Assembly (NCBI RefSeq): GCF_029222925.1
Contig: NZ_JARHUI010000003.1
Coordinates: 479,721 to 543,720 of the forward strand
Origin: Algoriphagus sp. CAU 1675
GTDB taxonomy: Bacteria; Bacteroidota; Bacteroidia; Cytophagales; Cyclobacteriaceae
Direction of reading: 5' to 3'
DNA: 64,000 nt
Below the pieces are notes generated by a model that made no database searches, was not told the origin of the DNA, and saw only the letters and a list, made by a program, of their open reading frames with translations. The stretch's first letter is position 1. Each line of letters opens with the position of its first letter. Both the position numbers and the translations under genes were made by a program. Positions 15,770 through 23,857 of this stretch are shown piece by piece.

Positions 15770-16720
15770 ATGAGAGATATAAAACTGATCGAAGTAAGGT
15801 CGGAAATTGCAGCAGGGACAAGAGGAGCAAGTATGGGAATCGACGCATTGAAGATTGCTAGTCTAGACAAAAAATCAGATTTCTTCATGAAGTTTGACCC
15901 TATCAATGTACAAGATGCCAATGATTACCTCTGGAAGGGGAATAAATATCCGCATGCAAAACATATAGACGGAGTTTATCAAGTGTTAAAAAATGTATTC
16001 AGATCCATTGAGTCTCTACGATTAGATAAAAAATTTCCGATTGTTTTAGCAGGTGATCACAGCACAGCAGCCGGAACAATAATGGGCATAAAGGCGGCAG
16101 ATCCGGACAAAAAATTGGGAGTCATCTGGATAGATGCCCATGCAGACCTCCATTCCCCATTTACTACCCCATCAGGCAACATGCATGGAATGCCATTGGC
16201 GATGGTGACTCAGTTGGACAACAAAGAATGCCAAATAAACCAACCAGAAAAAGAAACTATTCTCTATTGGGAGCGCATCAAAAAAATCGGAGGTGACCAA
16301 GCCAAAATTGCCCCAAAGGATATTGTTTTCATTTCAGTTAGAGACACAGAAAAGCCTGAAGACCATTTGATTGAAAAACATGGTATAAAAAACTTCACTA
16401 CTCAAGAGGTCAGGACACTAGGTATAAAGTTAGTAGCACAACAGACCTTGGAAATCTTAAAGGACTGCGACCAGATTTATATTTCCTTTGATGTAGATAG
16501 CTTGGATAGTTCTATTTCCGTAGGGACAGGAACACCGGTTCCCAATGGATTGAAATTGCAAGAAGCAATACAACTCAATGCAGAACTGATCAAAGACAAA
16601 AGAGTGTGTTGTTGGGAAATTGTAGAAGTCAACCCTACGCTGGATACAGAAAACACCATGGCCGAAGCCGCATTTGAAGTCTTGGAAGTTACTACCAAAG
16701 CACTGGTAGAAAACTTCTAA
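15770..16720 (+). CDS. rocF: Arginase (ureohydrolase family)
   Basis: 316 residues, the usual ureohydrolase length. The binuclear Mn site is intact: LAGDHSTAAGT (about 105), WIDAHADLHSP (about 126, D-A-H-A-D) and SFDVDSLDS (about 238, D-V-D-x-x-D). The loop TTPSGNMHGMPLA follows the arginase pattern (SGNxHGxP) rather than that of agmatinases, so hydrolysis of arginine to ornithine and urea is the best call. Agmatinase remains possible given the neighbouring arginine decarboxylase. A TTTAGGAG sequence 6 bp before the ATG is a better Shine-Dalgarno than most genes here have. Confidence 0.85.
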   Translation: MRDIKLIEVRSEIAAGTRGASMGIDALKIASLDKKSDFFMKFDPINVQDANDYLWKGNKYPHAKHIDGVYQVLKNVFRSIESLRLDKKFPIVLAGDHSTAAGTIMGIKAADPDKKLGVIWIDAHADLHSPFTTPSGNMHGMPLAMVTQLDNKECQINQPEKETILYWERIKKIGGDQAKIAPKDIVFISVRDTEKPEDHLIEKHGIKNFTTQEVRTLGIKLVAQQTLEILKDCDQIYISFDVDSLDSSISVGTGTPVPNGLKLQEAIQLNAELIKDKRVCCWEIVEVNPTLDTENTMAEAAFEVLEVTTKALVENF

Positions 16721-16744
16721 AACATTGAATTGAGAATAAAGTCC

Positions 16745-16855
16745 ATGGTAAATAAATCAGAGTGCATAGATTTGCATCCGAATAAACAATCAAACGAAAA
16801 TCAACTCTTGGCTTTCCTTAAAATTCAAGAGCAATCAGTTTACCATTCGGTATGA
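16745..16855 (+). CDS. Possible upstream ORF coupled to argS (36 aa)
   Basis: An ATG at 16745 opens a 36-codon frame beginning MVNKSECIDLHPNK whose TGA overlaps the argS ATG (ATGA). The peptide is not rich in Arg and has no clear Shine-Dalgarno. A frame of this length can arise by chance; only the exact stop/start overlap makes it notable. Confidence 0.2.
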   Translation: MVNKSECIDLHPNKQSNENQLLAFLKIQEQSVYHSV

Positions 16856-18642
16856 ATATACAAGCAAACATTTCGCAAGGAATTCAACAGGCTTTCCAGA
16901 ATATTTTTGATCACCAGCTGGAGCTTGAGCAAATAAGTTTGGCACCAACCAGAAAGGAGTTTGAAGGCACATACACTTTTGTGGTTTTTCCATTTCTGAA
17001 AGTCAGCAAACTTTCCCCAGAAGCAACAGCAAGTAAAATCGGGGATTTCCTGAAAGAAAATATTGCGGAAGTTGCGGATTACAACGTAGTCAAAGGGTTT
17101 TTGAACCTGGTTTTGAATGAACTTTCCTGGCTGGATGTATTTCAGAAGCTAATTACCAACCCAAACCCCGGACAATTGCCAGCCAATGGCCAAAAGGTCA
17201 TGGTGGAATATTCCTCCCCCAACACCAATAAGCCCCTTCATTTGGGTCATCTAAGAAATAATTTCCTTGGGTATTCTGTTGCCGAAATTCTCAAGGCAAA
17301 CGGATATGAAGTAATCAAAGCCAATTTGGTAAATGACCGCGGAATCCATATCTGCAAATCCATGGTGGCCTACCTTAAATTTGGAAACGGAGAAACTCCG
17401 GAATCTTCTGGACTAAAGGGAGATCACCTGGCAGGTAAATATTATGTCCTTTTCGACAAAGAGTACAAGAAGCAAATCGATGAGCTAAAATCTTCAGGTC
17501 AATCTGAGGAAGAAGCCAAAAAGAATGCTCCTATCCTTCTGGAAGCCCAGGAAATGCTAAGAAAATGGGAAGCAAATGATGAAGCCACTGTGTCTTTATG
17601 GAAGCAGATGAACGCTTGGGTTTATGCTGGCTTTGATGCTACTTACAAGAAAATGGGAGTGGACTTTGACAAGTTTTACTACGAATCAGACACTTACCTA
17701 CTGGGAAAAGACATTGTTGAAGAGGGACTTGCCAAAGGGGTCTTTTTCAAAAAGGAAAACGGATCTGTATGGGTTGATTTGACTGATGAAGGCTTGGATG
17801 AAAAACTCGTTCTTAGAGGAGATGGCACTTCAGTTTATATCACTCAAGATATGGGAACTGCTGATCTGAAATACAAAGATTTCCAAATTGACAAATCTGT
17901 ATATGTTGTTGGAAATGAGCAAGATTACCACTTTGATGTCTTGTTTAAGATCATGCAGAAATTAGGAAGACCTTATGGACCTGGACTGTACCACCTCTCC
18001 TATGGAATGGTAGACCTTCCCTCTGGAAAAATGAAATCTAGAGAAGGCACTGTGGTTGATGCAGATGACCTCATGCAGGAAATGATTGAAACAGCAGAAT
18101 CCCATACCAAGGAACTAGGAAAAATCGAAGGGTTCTCCAAAGAGCAAGCTGAAGAACTCTATGAAATTTTAGGACTGGGGGCACTGAAGTATTTCCTGTT
18201 AAAAGTGGACCCTAAAAAAAGAATGCTTTTCAATCCTCAAGAATCTATTGAATTCCAAGGAAATACAGGCCCATTCATTCAATATTCCCACGCCAGAATT
18301 GCTTCTATTTTGAGAAAAGCAGAACAGATTGGTGTGGATTATTCCAAAGCGGATTTTTCGGGAGTAAAAAGCCTAGCAGAATCGGAGTCTGGTTTGATCT
18401 TCCTTCTCAATGATTTTGAAAAGAAAATCCGTCAGGCAGGTGAGGATTATGCCCCTTCCATTTTGGCCCAATACCTCTTCGATCTTGCCAAGGAATACAA
18501 TCGCTTCTATGCAGATGTTCCGATTTTCAATGAAAATGACACTTCTGTCTTAGCTTTCAGGGTAGCACTTTCTGCCCAAACTGCTAAAACAATTAAAAAA
18601 GGCATGAGTTTGTTAGGCATATCGGTTCCGGACCGTATGTAA
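16852..18642 (+). CDS. argS: Arginyl-tRNA synthetase
   Basis: 596 residues. The N-terminal Add-1 domain (about 1-105) recognises the tRNA D-loop. The class I HIGH-like motif is in SSPNTNKPLHLGHLRNN (HLGH, about 128-131), and the catalytic region contains GMVDLPSGKMKSREGTVV, where KMKSREG is the KMSKS-equivalent (about 392-405). The C-terminal DALR anticodon-binding domain ends in GMSLLGISVPDRM, the usual Arg-RS ending. It charges tRNA(Arg). It follows arginase at 131 bp with no visible terminator between, so read-through is possible. A short frame overlaps its start. Confidence 0.97.
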   Translation: MNIQANISQGIQQAFQNIFDHQLELEQISLAPTRKEFEGTYTFVVFPFLKVSKLSPEATASKIGDFLKENIAEVADYNVVKGFLNLVLNELSWLDVFQKLITNPNPGQLPANGQKVMVEYSSPNTNKPLHLGHLRNNFLGYSVAEILKANGYEVIKANLVNDRGIHICKSMVAYLKFGNGETPESSGLKGDHLAGKYYVLFDKEYKKQIDELKSSGQSEEEAKKNAPILLEAQEMLRKWEANDEATVSLWKQMNAWVYAGFDATYKKMGVDFDKFYYESDTYLLGKDIVEEGLAKGVFFKKENGSVWVDLTDEGLDEKLVLRGDGTSVYITQDMGTADLKYKDFQIDKSVYVVGNEQDYHFDVLFKIMQKLGRPYGPGLYHLSYGMVDLPSGKMKSREGTVVDADDLMQEMIETAESHTKELGKIEGFSKEQAEELYEILGLGALKYFLLKVDPKKRMLFNPQESIEFQGNTGPFIQYSHARIASILRKAEQIGVDYSKADFSGVKSLAESESGLIFLLNDFEKKIRQAGEDYAPSILAQYLFDLAKEYNRFYADVPIFNENDTSVLAFRVALSAQTAKTIKKGMSLLGISVPDRM

Positions 18643-18733
18643 TATGAAATCGAGCATGATTCCAAAACCGTCCCATATGACGAGTATTGACCATGTGAGA
18701 TTCCATGTGTCCTGAAAAACAAATTATTAACGC

Positions 18734-19324
18734 ATGAAAAAGTTCTTATTTACTCTTTCTCTTATCAGTTTGCTTTCCTGTCAGCGCACGCTGGAAAGAC
18801 CAAATAGCCTTCAAGCAAGTTTAATACCCAAGACAGAGACTTTTATGGAAAGTTCATTTTACAATTTCAAGATGAAGGATCTCGATGGAAACGAGATTGA
18901 TTTCAGCCAGTTCAAAGGCAAAAAAGTTCTATTGGTGAATGTGGCATCGAAATGTGGATTTACTCCTCAGTACGAAGATCTTCAAAAATTGCACCAAGAG
19001 TACGGAGATAAGATCGCCGTTTTGGGCTTCCCCGCAAATAATTTTGGTGGTCAAGAACCCGGGTCCAATGACGATATTAAAGAGTTTTGCACTGCAAATT
19101 TTGGGGTTACTTTTCCTGTTTTCGAAAAAATATCCGTGAAAGGATACGACAAACACCCCTTATATAGATGGCTTTCCGATGAAAAACTAAATGGATGGAA
19201 CAATCAGGAACCCACCTGGAATTTTTGCAAATATTACGTCAATGAAAAAGGAGAACTGATGAAGTTTTTCCCATCTACAGTTTCACCTATGGATGATGAA
19301 ATCATCTCCCTCATCAAAGGTTAA
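18734..19324 (+). CDS. Glutathione peroxidase-family thiol peroxidase, lipoprotein
   Basis: 196 residues. The leader MKKFLFTLSLISLLSC is a lipoprotein signal (acylated Cys16), so the enzyme is probably attached to a membrane on the periplasmic side, unlike the usual cytosolic BtuE type. The GPx fold follows from about residue 40. The peroxidatic Cys74 lies in NVASKCGFTPQY; the Gln is in PANNFGGQEPGS and the Trp in PTWNFCKYYV. Cys rather than Sec at the active site means thioredoxin-type reductants are likely. menA starts 12 bp downstream, which suggests co-transcription. Confidence 0.9.
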   Translation: MKKFLFTLSLISLLSCQRTLERPNSLQASLIPKTETFMESSFYNFKMKDLDGNEIDFSQFKGKKVLLVNVASKCGFTPQYEDLQKLHQEYGDKIAVLGFPANNFGGQEPGSNDDIKEFCTANFGVTFPVFEKISVKGYDKHPLYRWLSDEKLNGWNNQEPTWNFCKYYVNEKGELMKFFPSTVSPMDDEIISLIKG

Positions 19325-19336
19325 AACCTGATAATT

Positions 19337-20245
19337 GTGAAAATAGAGATCAAAAGCAAAAAAGAGGCCTGGCTTCATGCAGTAAGGCTTAGGACCCTTC
19401 CTTTAGCTTTGGCAAGTATCCTGGCAGGCTCTTTCATAGCGGCATTCTATGGGAATTTCCGTTGGGAAATTTTGCTTTTGGCCTCCCTCACAACCATTTT
19501 TCTACAAATTCTTTCCAATCTATCCAACGATTACGGAGACACGGTTCACGGTGCTGATTCCCAAGACCGGCAAGGCCCTGTAAGGGCTGTACAATCCGGT
19601 TTGATTTCTCTTGGGGAAATGAAAAAGGCCATGTACCTCATGGGCTTTTTATCATTGGTATCAGGCTTGGTACTCTTGTATGTAGCAGTTCAGGATTGGA
19701 TTCTTTTTTCTGTTTTTCTTGGATTGGGTTTAGCGGCCATTTGGGCGTCTGTCTCTTATACCTCTGGCAGCAATCCTTATGGCTATGCAGGACTAGGTGA
19801 TATATCGGTTTTCCTCTTTTTCGGTTTGCTGGGAGTAGTGGGTACCAATTTTTTACATAGCCTGAGTTTTGAACCATCCGTTTTGCTAATAGGAATTTCT
19901 TTGGGATTTTTCAGCACGGCGGTTTTGAACATCAACAATATCCGGGACATAGAATCTGATCTTAACGCCGGAAAAAAGTCCATCCCCGTTCGAATCGGAA
20001 AAAAATCTGCAGTACTCTACAATTGGCTACTGCTTCTTGGAGGATATGCTTCCTTGCTGATTTTTGCAATATTCACTCAAAAATTACTGGCCCTACTCCC
20101 CTTTTTAGCTTTGCCTTTGATGCTGAAAATTGGTTTGGGTGTTCAAAAAGCAAAAACATCCCAAGAGATTGATCCCTATTTGAAAAAAATGGCCATGTCA
20201 ACTCTTCTTTGGGTTATTCTATTCGGAATAGGCTTACTTTTTTAG
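19337..20245 (+). CDS. menA: 1,4-dihydroxy-2-naphthoate polyprenyltransferase
   Basis: 302 residues, starting at GTG 19337 (MKIEIKSKKEAWLHAVRLRT). This is an integral membrane UbiA-family prenyltransferase with about eight or nine spans. The first Asp-rich motif is NDYGDTVHGADSQDR (about 72-86) and the second is NINNIRDIESD (about 200). The WxxAxRxxTLPxxxxxxLxG opening is typical of MenA. It attaches the polyprenyl tail to DHNA in menaquinone synthesis, fitting a Bacteroidota that respires with menaquinone. No other men genes are in the window. It sits 12 bp after the peroxidase gene. Confidence 0.93.
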   Translation: MKIEIKSKKEAWLHAVRLRTLPLALASILAGSFIAAFYGNFRWEILLLASLTTIFLQILSNLSNDYGDTVHGADSQDRQGPVRAVQSGLISLGEMKKAMYLMGFLSLVSGLVLLYVAVQDWILFSVFLGLGLAAIWASVSYTSGSNPYGYAGLGDISVFLFFGLLGVVGTNFLHSLSFEPSVLLIGISLGFFSTAVLNINNIRDIESDLNAGKKSIPVRIGKKSAVLYNWLLLLGGYASLLIFAIFTQKLLALLPFLALPLMLKIGLGVQKAKTSQEIDPYLKKMAMSTLLWVILFGIGLLF

Positions 20246-20316
20246 AAAAGGTCTTCCTATTCATTTAAATAGTTGATTTTTATACTAATTTGGTAGAAAC
20301 AATAACCTTTTTAAAA

Positions 20317-21168
20317 ATGACCAAAGTCTTAGTCCCATTCGATTTCTCCGAGCAGGCACAACATGCCCTCGCTTTTACTGTTCGCTTAGCTGAAAAGCTT
20401 GACAACATTCAGGTGGAAGTTTTACACATTTTGGAAATCCCTACCTCTCCTGGATTTGGGAGTATGGGAACTGGAGAATTAATGCCTGAGATTGAAAATC
20501 AGATCTTTTTCATTGAGCTGACCGAAAGGAGAAAAAAGCAGCTTAAGGAACTGGAAGAAAGCCACCAAAACAAAAGGTATGCCTTCAAGACCAAATTGAC
20601 GATGGGAAATGCTTTCCAAAAAATCTCAGAATCCATCAACCAAGAGGATCCCGATTTGGTGGTAATGGGTTCTAAAGGCTCAAGTGGAATGGAGGAAGTA
20701 TTGGTTGGAAGCAATACCGAAAAAGTAGTTCGTTCAGCCAAATGTCCAGTAGTTACAATCAAGGGTTATACAGATCCCAATGCTATCAAAAAAATCGTTT
20801 TTGCAAGTGATTTCAAGGAGGACTCTGATGAAGTTGGAGCAAGAGTAAAGCGCCTACAGCATTTATTTGATGCAGAGCTTTATTTTGTCTTGGTGAATAC
20901 TCCTGGCAACTTTGAAAGCAGCAGGGAATCCATCATGAGAATCAAATTATTCAACACGAAATATGGGTTTGAAAATGTCAAAGCTGAAATCTATAACAGC
21001 CTTTCCGAAGAGGCAGGAATCATTGAGTTTGCTGAAGATATCAAAGCCGACATGATAGCAATGGCTACCCATGGAAGAACTGGCTTTTTGCATTTGATCA
21101 CAGGAAGCATCGCTGAGGATGTTGTAAATCATGCCAAAAGACCGGTTTGGACCTTTCATACAAAATAA
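20317..21168 (+). CDS. Universal stress protein with two UspA domains
   Basis: 283 residues from ATG 20317 (MTKVLVPFDFSEQAQHALAF); an upstream TTG at 20290 is less likely. Both Usp domains look intact. The first ends with GSKGSSGMEEVLVGSNTEK and the second with THGRTGFLHLITGSIAEDV, both of the G-x2-G-x9-G(S/T) ATP-binding type. It differs from the 11.2-kb Usp, whose second domain has lost this loop, so the two probably differ in nucleotide binding. It is a single gene, followed by a strong terminator. Confidence 0.93.
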   Translation: MTKVLVPFDFSEQAQHALAFTVRLAEKLDNIQVEVLHILEIPTSPGFGSMGTGELMPEIENQIFFIELTERRKKQLKELEESHQNKRYAFKTKLTMGNAFQKISESINQEDPDLVVMGSKGSSGMEEVLVGSNTEKVVRSAKCPVVTIKGYTDPNAIKKIVFASDFKEDSDEVGARVKRLQHLFDAELYFVLVNTPGNFESSRESIMRIKLFNTKYGFENVKAEIYNSLSEEAGIIEFAEDIKADMIAMATHGRTGFLHLITGSIAEDVVNHAKRPVWTFHTK

Positions 21169-21189
21169 TTCACAAATGAATTCATATAT

Positions 21190-21217
21190 GCCTGCTTATT
21201 AAAAAGCAGGCTTTTTT
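21190..21217 (+). terminator. Terminator after the second Usp gene
   Basis: 8-bp perfect stem GCCTGCTT / AAGCAGGC with a 6-base loop and a following run of six T, 21 bp past the stop codon. Confidence 0.9.
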
Positions 21218-21228
21218 ATTTTTGATCC

Positions 21229-21582
21229 ATGGCAAAGCAAAAAAACGACTGGAAAAAAAGAGATGGAGTAGTCTATTCCACTAATAACGATTTTGAATTC
21301 AGCTACGAATCTGAAGAGAATCAGGAAACCCTCCCTCCTTCCCAACAGAATCTTAAAGTAATGTTGGACAAAAAGGCAAGGGGAGGAAAACAAGTAACCT
21401 TGGTTGAGGGCTTTGTGGGGTCCGAAGAAGATTTAAAAGAATTAGGAAAACTCCTCAAGTCCAAATGCGGTGTGGGAGGTTCAGCTAAAGATGGTGAGAT
21501 TTTGATTCAGGGTGACCATCGCGACAAAATCCTTCAAATCCTACAATCCTCGGGTTACAAAGCAAAAAAATCAGGAGGATAA
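21229..21582 (+). CDS. yciH: SUI1/YciH-type translation initiation factor
   Basis: 117 residues. The C-terminal 75 residues form a SUI1 fold, with [15 protein letters not shown] (about 48-62) and [20 protein letters not shown] (about 84-103), the conserved basic loop and helix of eIF1/YciH proteins. The N-terminal 45 residues are charged and probably disordered. YciH-like proteins bind the small ribosomal subunit and affect start-site fidelity or stress translation. It is directly followed by the GDSL hydrolase gene (TAATG overlap). Confidence 0.92.
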   Translation: MAKQKNDWKKRDGVVYSTNNDFEFSYESEENQETLPPSQQNLKVMLDKKARGGKQVTLVEGFVGSEEDLKELGKLLKSKCGVGGSAKDGEILIQGDHRDKILQILQSSGYKAKKSGG

Positions 21583-22295
21583 TGAATGCTTCCTATTTAG
21601 GATTTCAGGCCAGCCTTTACCCATTCCTTCCTTTTTTGTACTACGAAGCATACAAAGTCCGGAAAACACGAGAAAAACTACCAAGCCTAAGTGAAAGCCT
21701 TTCCGTTGGAAAAGGAATAAAGAAAATCTTGATTTTGGGAGAATCCACAGCTGCTGGAGTTGGTGCCAGCAGCCCCGAAAAATCCTTAGGCTCAAGAATT
21801 CATCACTTTCTTAAAAATGATTCTACAGTAAAGATTCTGGGTAAAAACGGACTTAAGGTAAGTGAAGTACTTCCCACTTTTTCAGACCAACTTGAGAAAA
21901 TAAACGGCGACTACGAAGGTATTTTCCTGTTTCTAGGCGGCAATGACTGTTTTCGATTGACCCATCCTCAAAATTACCGCAGTGAACTTCAAAAGTTGAT
22001 TCGAACTTTGGAGGAGATGTTTTCTCCCCATTGGATTTACTTGGCTGACATCCCTCCTGTTTATAGCTTCCCGGCCTTCTCTCCTTTCGTAAAATATTTC
22101 ATGATAAGGCAGAGAAAATTTCTCCAAAGGGAGATGAAAAAAATTTCAATGGACAACCCAAAAGTCATTTTTGATGAAATCAGCTTAAATCTTAACCCAG
22201 ACTTTTTCTCCAGAGATGGAATCCATCCCTCCGACTGTGGGTATGAGGAAATTGCCAAATTTGCCATTGATGGATTAAAAAGAAGAGGCTTATAA
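21582..22295 (+). CDS. SGNH/GDSL-type esterase
   Basis: 237 residues. Block I is LILGESTAAGVGAS (nucleophile Ser near residue 53), block II is centred on GKNGLKVSEVL, block III is FLGGNDCFRLTHP with the oxyanion Asn, and block V is DGIHPSDCGYEEIA with the catalytic Asp and His. All four S-G-N-H elements are present, so it should be an active esterase or lipase. The substrate is unknown. A weak N-terminal hydrophobic stretch may be a membrane anchor rather than a cleaved signal. The start codon overlaps the yciH stop, and an AGGAGG sequence lies 3 bp before it, so the two are translationally coupled. Confidence 0.88.
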   Translation: MNASYLGFQASLYPFLPFLYYEAYKVRKTREKLPSLSESLSVGKGIKKILILGESTAAGVGASSPEKSLGSRIHHFLKNDSTVKILGKNGLKVSEVLPTFSDQLEKINGDYEGIFLFLGGNDCFRLTHPQNYRSELQKLIRTLEEMFSPHWIYLADIPPVYSFPAFSPFVKYFMIRQRKFLQREMKKISMDNPKVIFDEISLNLNPDFFSRDGIHPSDCGYEEIAKFAIDGLKRRGL

Positions 22296-22336
22296 GCTCC
22301 CTGGAAATTTTCTTAAATTTCAAAAAATCTACACCT

Positions 22337-23602
22337 ATGAAAGACCTCAAAATAGCCTCATTCATTTTCCTGATTTTATTTTCATTTTGCAAGCCCAAGG
22401 AAGAAACAAACTTTATTGTAAACGACCAGGCAAAGGCTCGATTAGATTCAACATTGAACAGCTTTGTTGAAAGTGGGAATGTTGCAGGGATCTCGGCCCT
22501 GATTTTTGAAAAGGGAGAAGAAGTTTATTTCAATGCGTATGGTTATGCAGACCGGGAAGCTGGCATTCCAATGGACAGAAATACAATTGTGAAAATTTTC
22601 TCCATGACCAAACCCGTGACCGGTGTGGCCCTCATGACCTTATTCGAGGAAGGTAAATTTCAGTTGGACGATCCTTTGGAGAAATATTTACCTGAGTTTG
22701 CCAATATGAAAGTCTATCAGGGAGTAGATGAAAACGGGGAAATGATTTTGGTGGACACGGATCGTCCTATTAGTATCCGGGATATTACCCGCCATACTGC
22801 CGGTTTTCCCAATCGGGAAGATATCCCGGGATTAAGCGAAGTTATGAGGGAAAAAGATGCCAGAAGTTTCTCCAATACCCTGGCAACCATGGCTGAAAAA
22901 ATGGGAAGTACTCCCCTTTGGTTCCAACCGGGAACACAGTGGGAATATGGGCTTTCGGTTGATGTCCAGGCCTATTTGGTCGAAAAACTAGCAGGCGTGC
23001 CCTATGGTGAATATGTACAGAAACACGTACTGGACCCATTAGGTATGAATGAAACCCAATACTTTCTTCCTGAAAATTTAAGACACAGGTTTTCAGCAAT
23101 GTACAACAGAACCGGTGAGGGACAACTTGAACGAATTCCTGATTCAGTTGCTCATGAATTCAACTATCATCAGTGGCCCCTTACTCCAGGAGGTTTTGGG
23201 TTGACAAGTACCTTGGATGACTATATGAAATTTGCCAGAATGCTAGTCAACCAAGGAGAACTGAATGGGACAAGAATCCTTAAACCCGAAACAGTCCAAT
23301 TGATGAGTACTGACCAGCTTCCTAAAACTATCACTGAAAAATCCTGGCTTCCAAGCAAAGGACAAGTGGGTTTTGGGATTGATTTTGCAGTGCGGATAGC
23401 ACCTCCGGCGGATGAAAAAGAAAACAATGGAGTTGTTGGAGAATTTTTCTGGGATGGCGCGGCGAGCACCCTATTTTGGGTAGATCCAAGCAATGATTTG
23501 ACAGCTGTTCTATTTGTTCAATTACTTCCATACGACGGGATTGGCTTACACAAGAAATTTAGAGATGCTGTTTATGGGCCAATTTCCAGCCCAAGCAACT
23601 GA
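22337..23602 (+). CDS. Serine beta-lactamase-fold hydrolase, lipoprotein
   Basis: 421 residues with a lipoprotein-type leader (MKDLKIASFIFLILFSFC, Cys near 18). Beta-lactamase/class C fold: the S-x-x-K motif is SMTKPVTG (about 93), the Y-x-N-like motif is YGLSVDVQ (about 205) and the third motif area is in the VGFGIDFAV region. Proteins like this are usually esterases, D-aminopeptidases or peptidases, not antibiotic resistance enzymes; the substrate here is unknown. It is the last gene before the his operon. Only 13 bp separate its stop from a 14-bp inverted repeat that could act as its terminator. Confidence 0.88.
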   Translation: MKDLKIASFIFLILFSFCKPKEETNFIVNDQAKARLDSTLNSFVESGNVAGISALIFEKGEEVYFNAYGYADREAGIPMDRNTIVKIFSMTKPVTGVALMTLFEEGKFQLDDPLEKYLPEFANMKVYQGVDENGEMILVDTDRPISIRDITRHTAGFPNREDIPGLSEVMREKDARSFSNTLATMAEKMGSTPLWFQPGTQWEYGLSVDVQAYLVEKLAGVPYGEYVQKHVLDPLGMNETQYFLPENLRHRFSAMYNRTGEGQLERIPDSVAHEFNYHQWPLTPGGFGLTSTLDDYMKFARMLVNQGELNGTRILKPETVQLMSTDQLPKTITEKSWLPSKGQVGFGIDFAVRIAPPADEKENNGVVGEFFWDGAASTLFWVDPSNDLTAVLFVQLLPYDGIGLHKKFRDAVYGPISSPSN

Positions 23603-23615
23603 AAATAATTATTTC

Positions 23616-23701
23616 AAAATACTATGGAGACTTGGATGTTTTTATTCCATTGCTAACTTTGCCGGCAGAAATGAACAACTCACAACTCCATAGTATTTTT
23701 T
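23616..23701 (+). terminator. Long-loop inverted repeat with T8, enclosing the his promoter
   Basis: AAAATACTATGGAG (23616-23629) and CTCCATAGTATTTT (23686-23699) are perfect 14-bp complements, and the right arm continues to eight T. The 56-base loop contains the his promoter. Transcripts reading through from the upstream lipoprotein gene would contain both arms and could terminate; transcripts from the his promoter would lack the left arm and escape. The structure is seen directly; the role is inference. Confidence 0.5.
23632..23661 (+). promoter_or_regulatory. Promoter of the his operon
   Basis: TTG at 23632-23634, a 19-bp spacer, then TAACTTTG at 23654-23661: a full match to the Bacteroidota TTG-N19-TAnnTTTG promoter. 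Transcription should start near 23667, only a few bases before the leader ATG. Confidence 0.65.
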
Positions 23702-23754
23702 TTGAAGCATATGGTCCAATCCATATTGCTCATCATTTCCATCATTCCTTTTGA
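23671..23754 (+). CDS. hisL: Putative his operon leader peptide (27 aa, His-rich)
   Basis: Reading from ATG 23671 gives 27 codons ending at TGA 23752-23754. The C-terminal half is GPIHIAHHFHHSF, so six of 27 residues are His and four of five consecutive codons (21-25) are CAT. It lies just after a consensus promoter and 103 bp before hisG. This is the layout of an amino-acid attenuation leader: ribosomes would stall at the CAT codons when His-tRNA(His) is scarce. A small hairpin (ATTCC/GGAAT) spans the stop codon and a GGTGAG/TTCACC stem lies further on, but I find no classical terminator before hisG, so the mechanism is open. Confidence 0.65.
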   Translation: MNNSQLHSIFFEAYGPIHIAHHFHHSF

Positions 23755-23857
23755 GGAATATTTTAACAAACCCACCCGGTGAGGCCGATGACAGGGATTC
23801 TGCATTTCACCAAATTTATTTCAAGCCTATTATTTCAAAGTGTAAATTGCCATTATT

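Noticed and set aside
22337..23602. Antibiotic-resistance beta-lactamase
   Set aside because: The SxxK fold is shared by many esterases and peptidases; the lipoprotein leader and divergent second motif do not support a resistance call.
23755..23857. T-box or riboswitch before hisG
   Set aside because: No T-box core or specifier loop pattern is visible; the leader peptide explains the region better.
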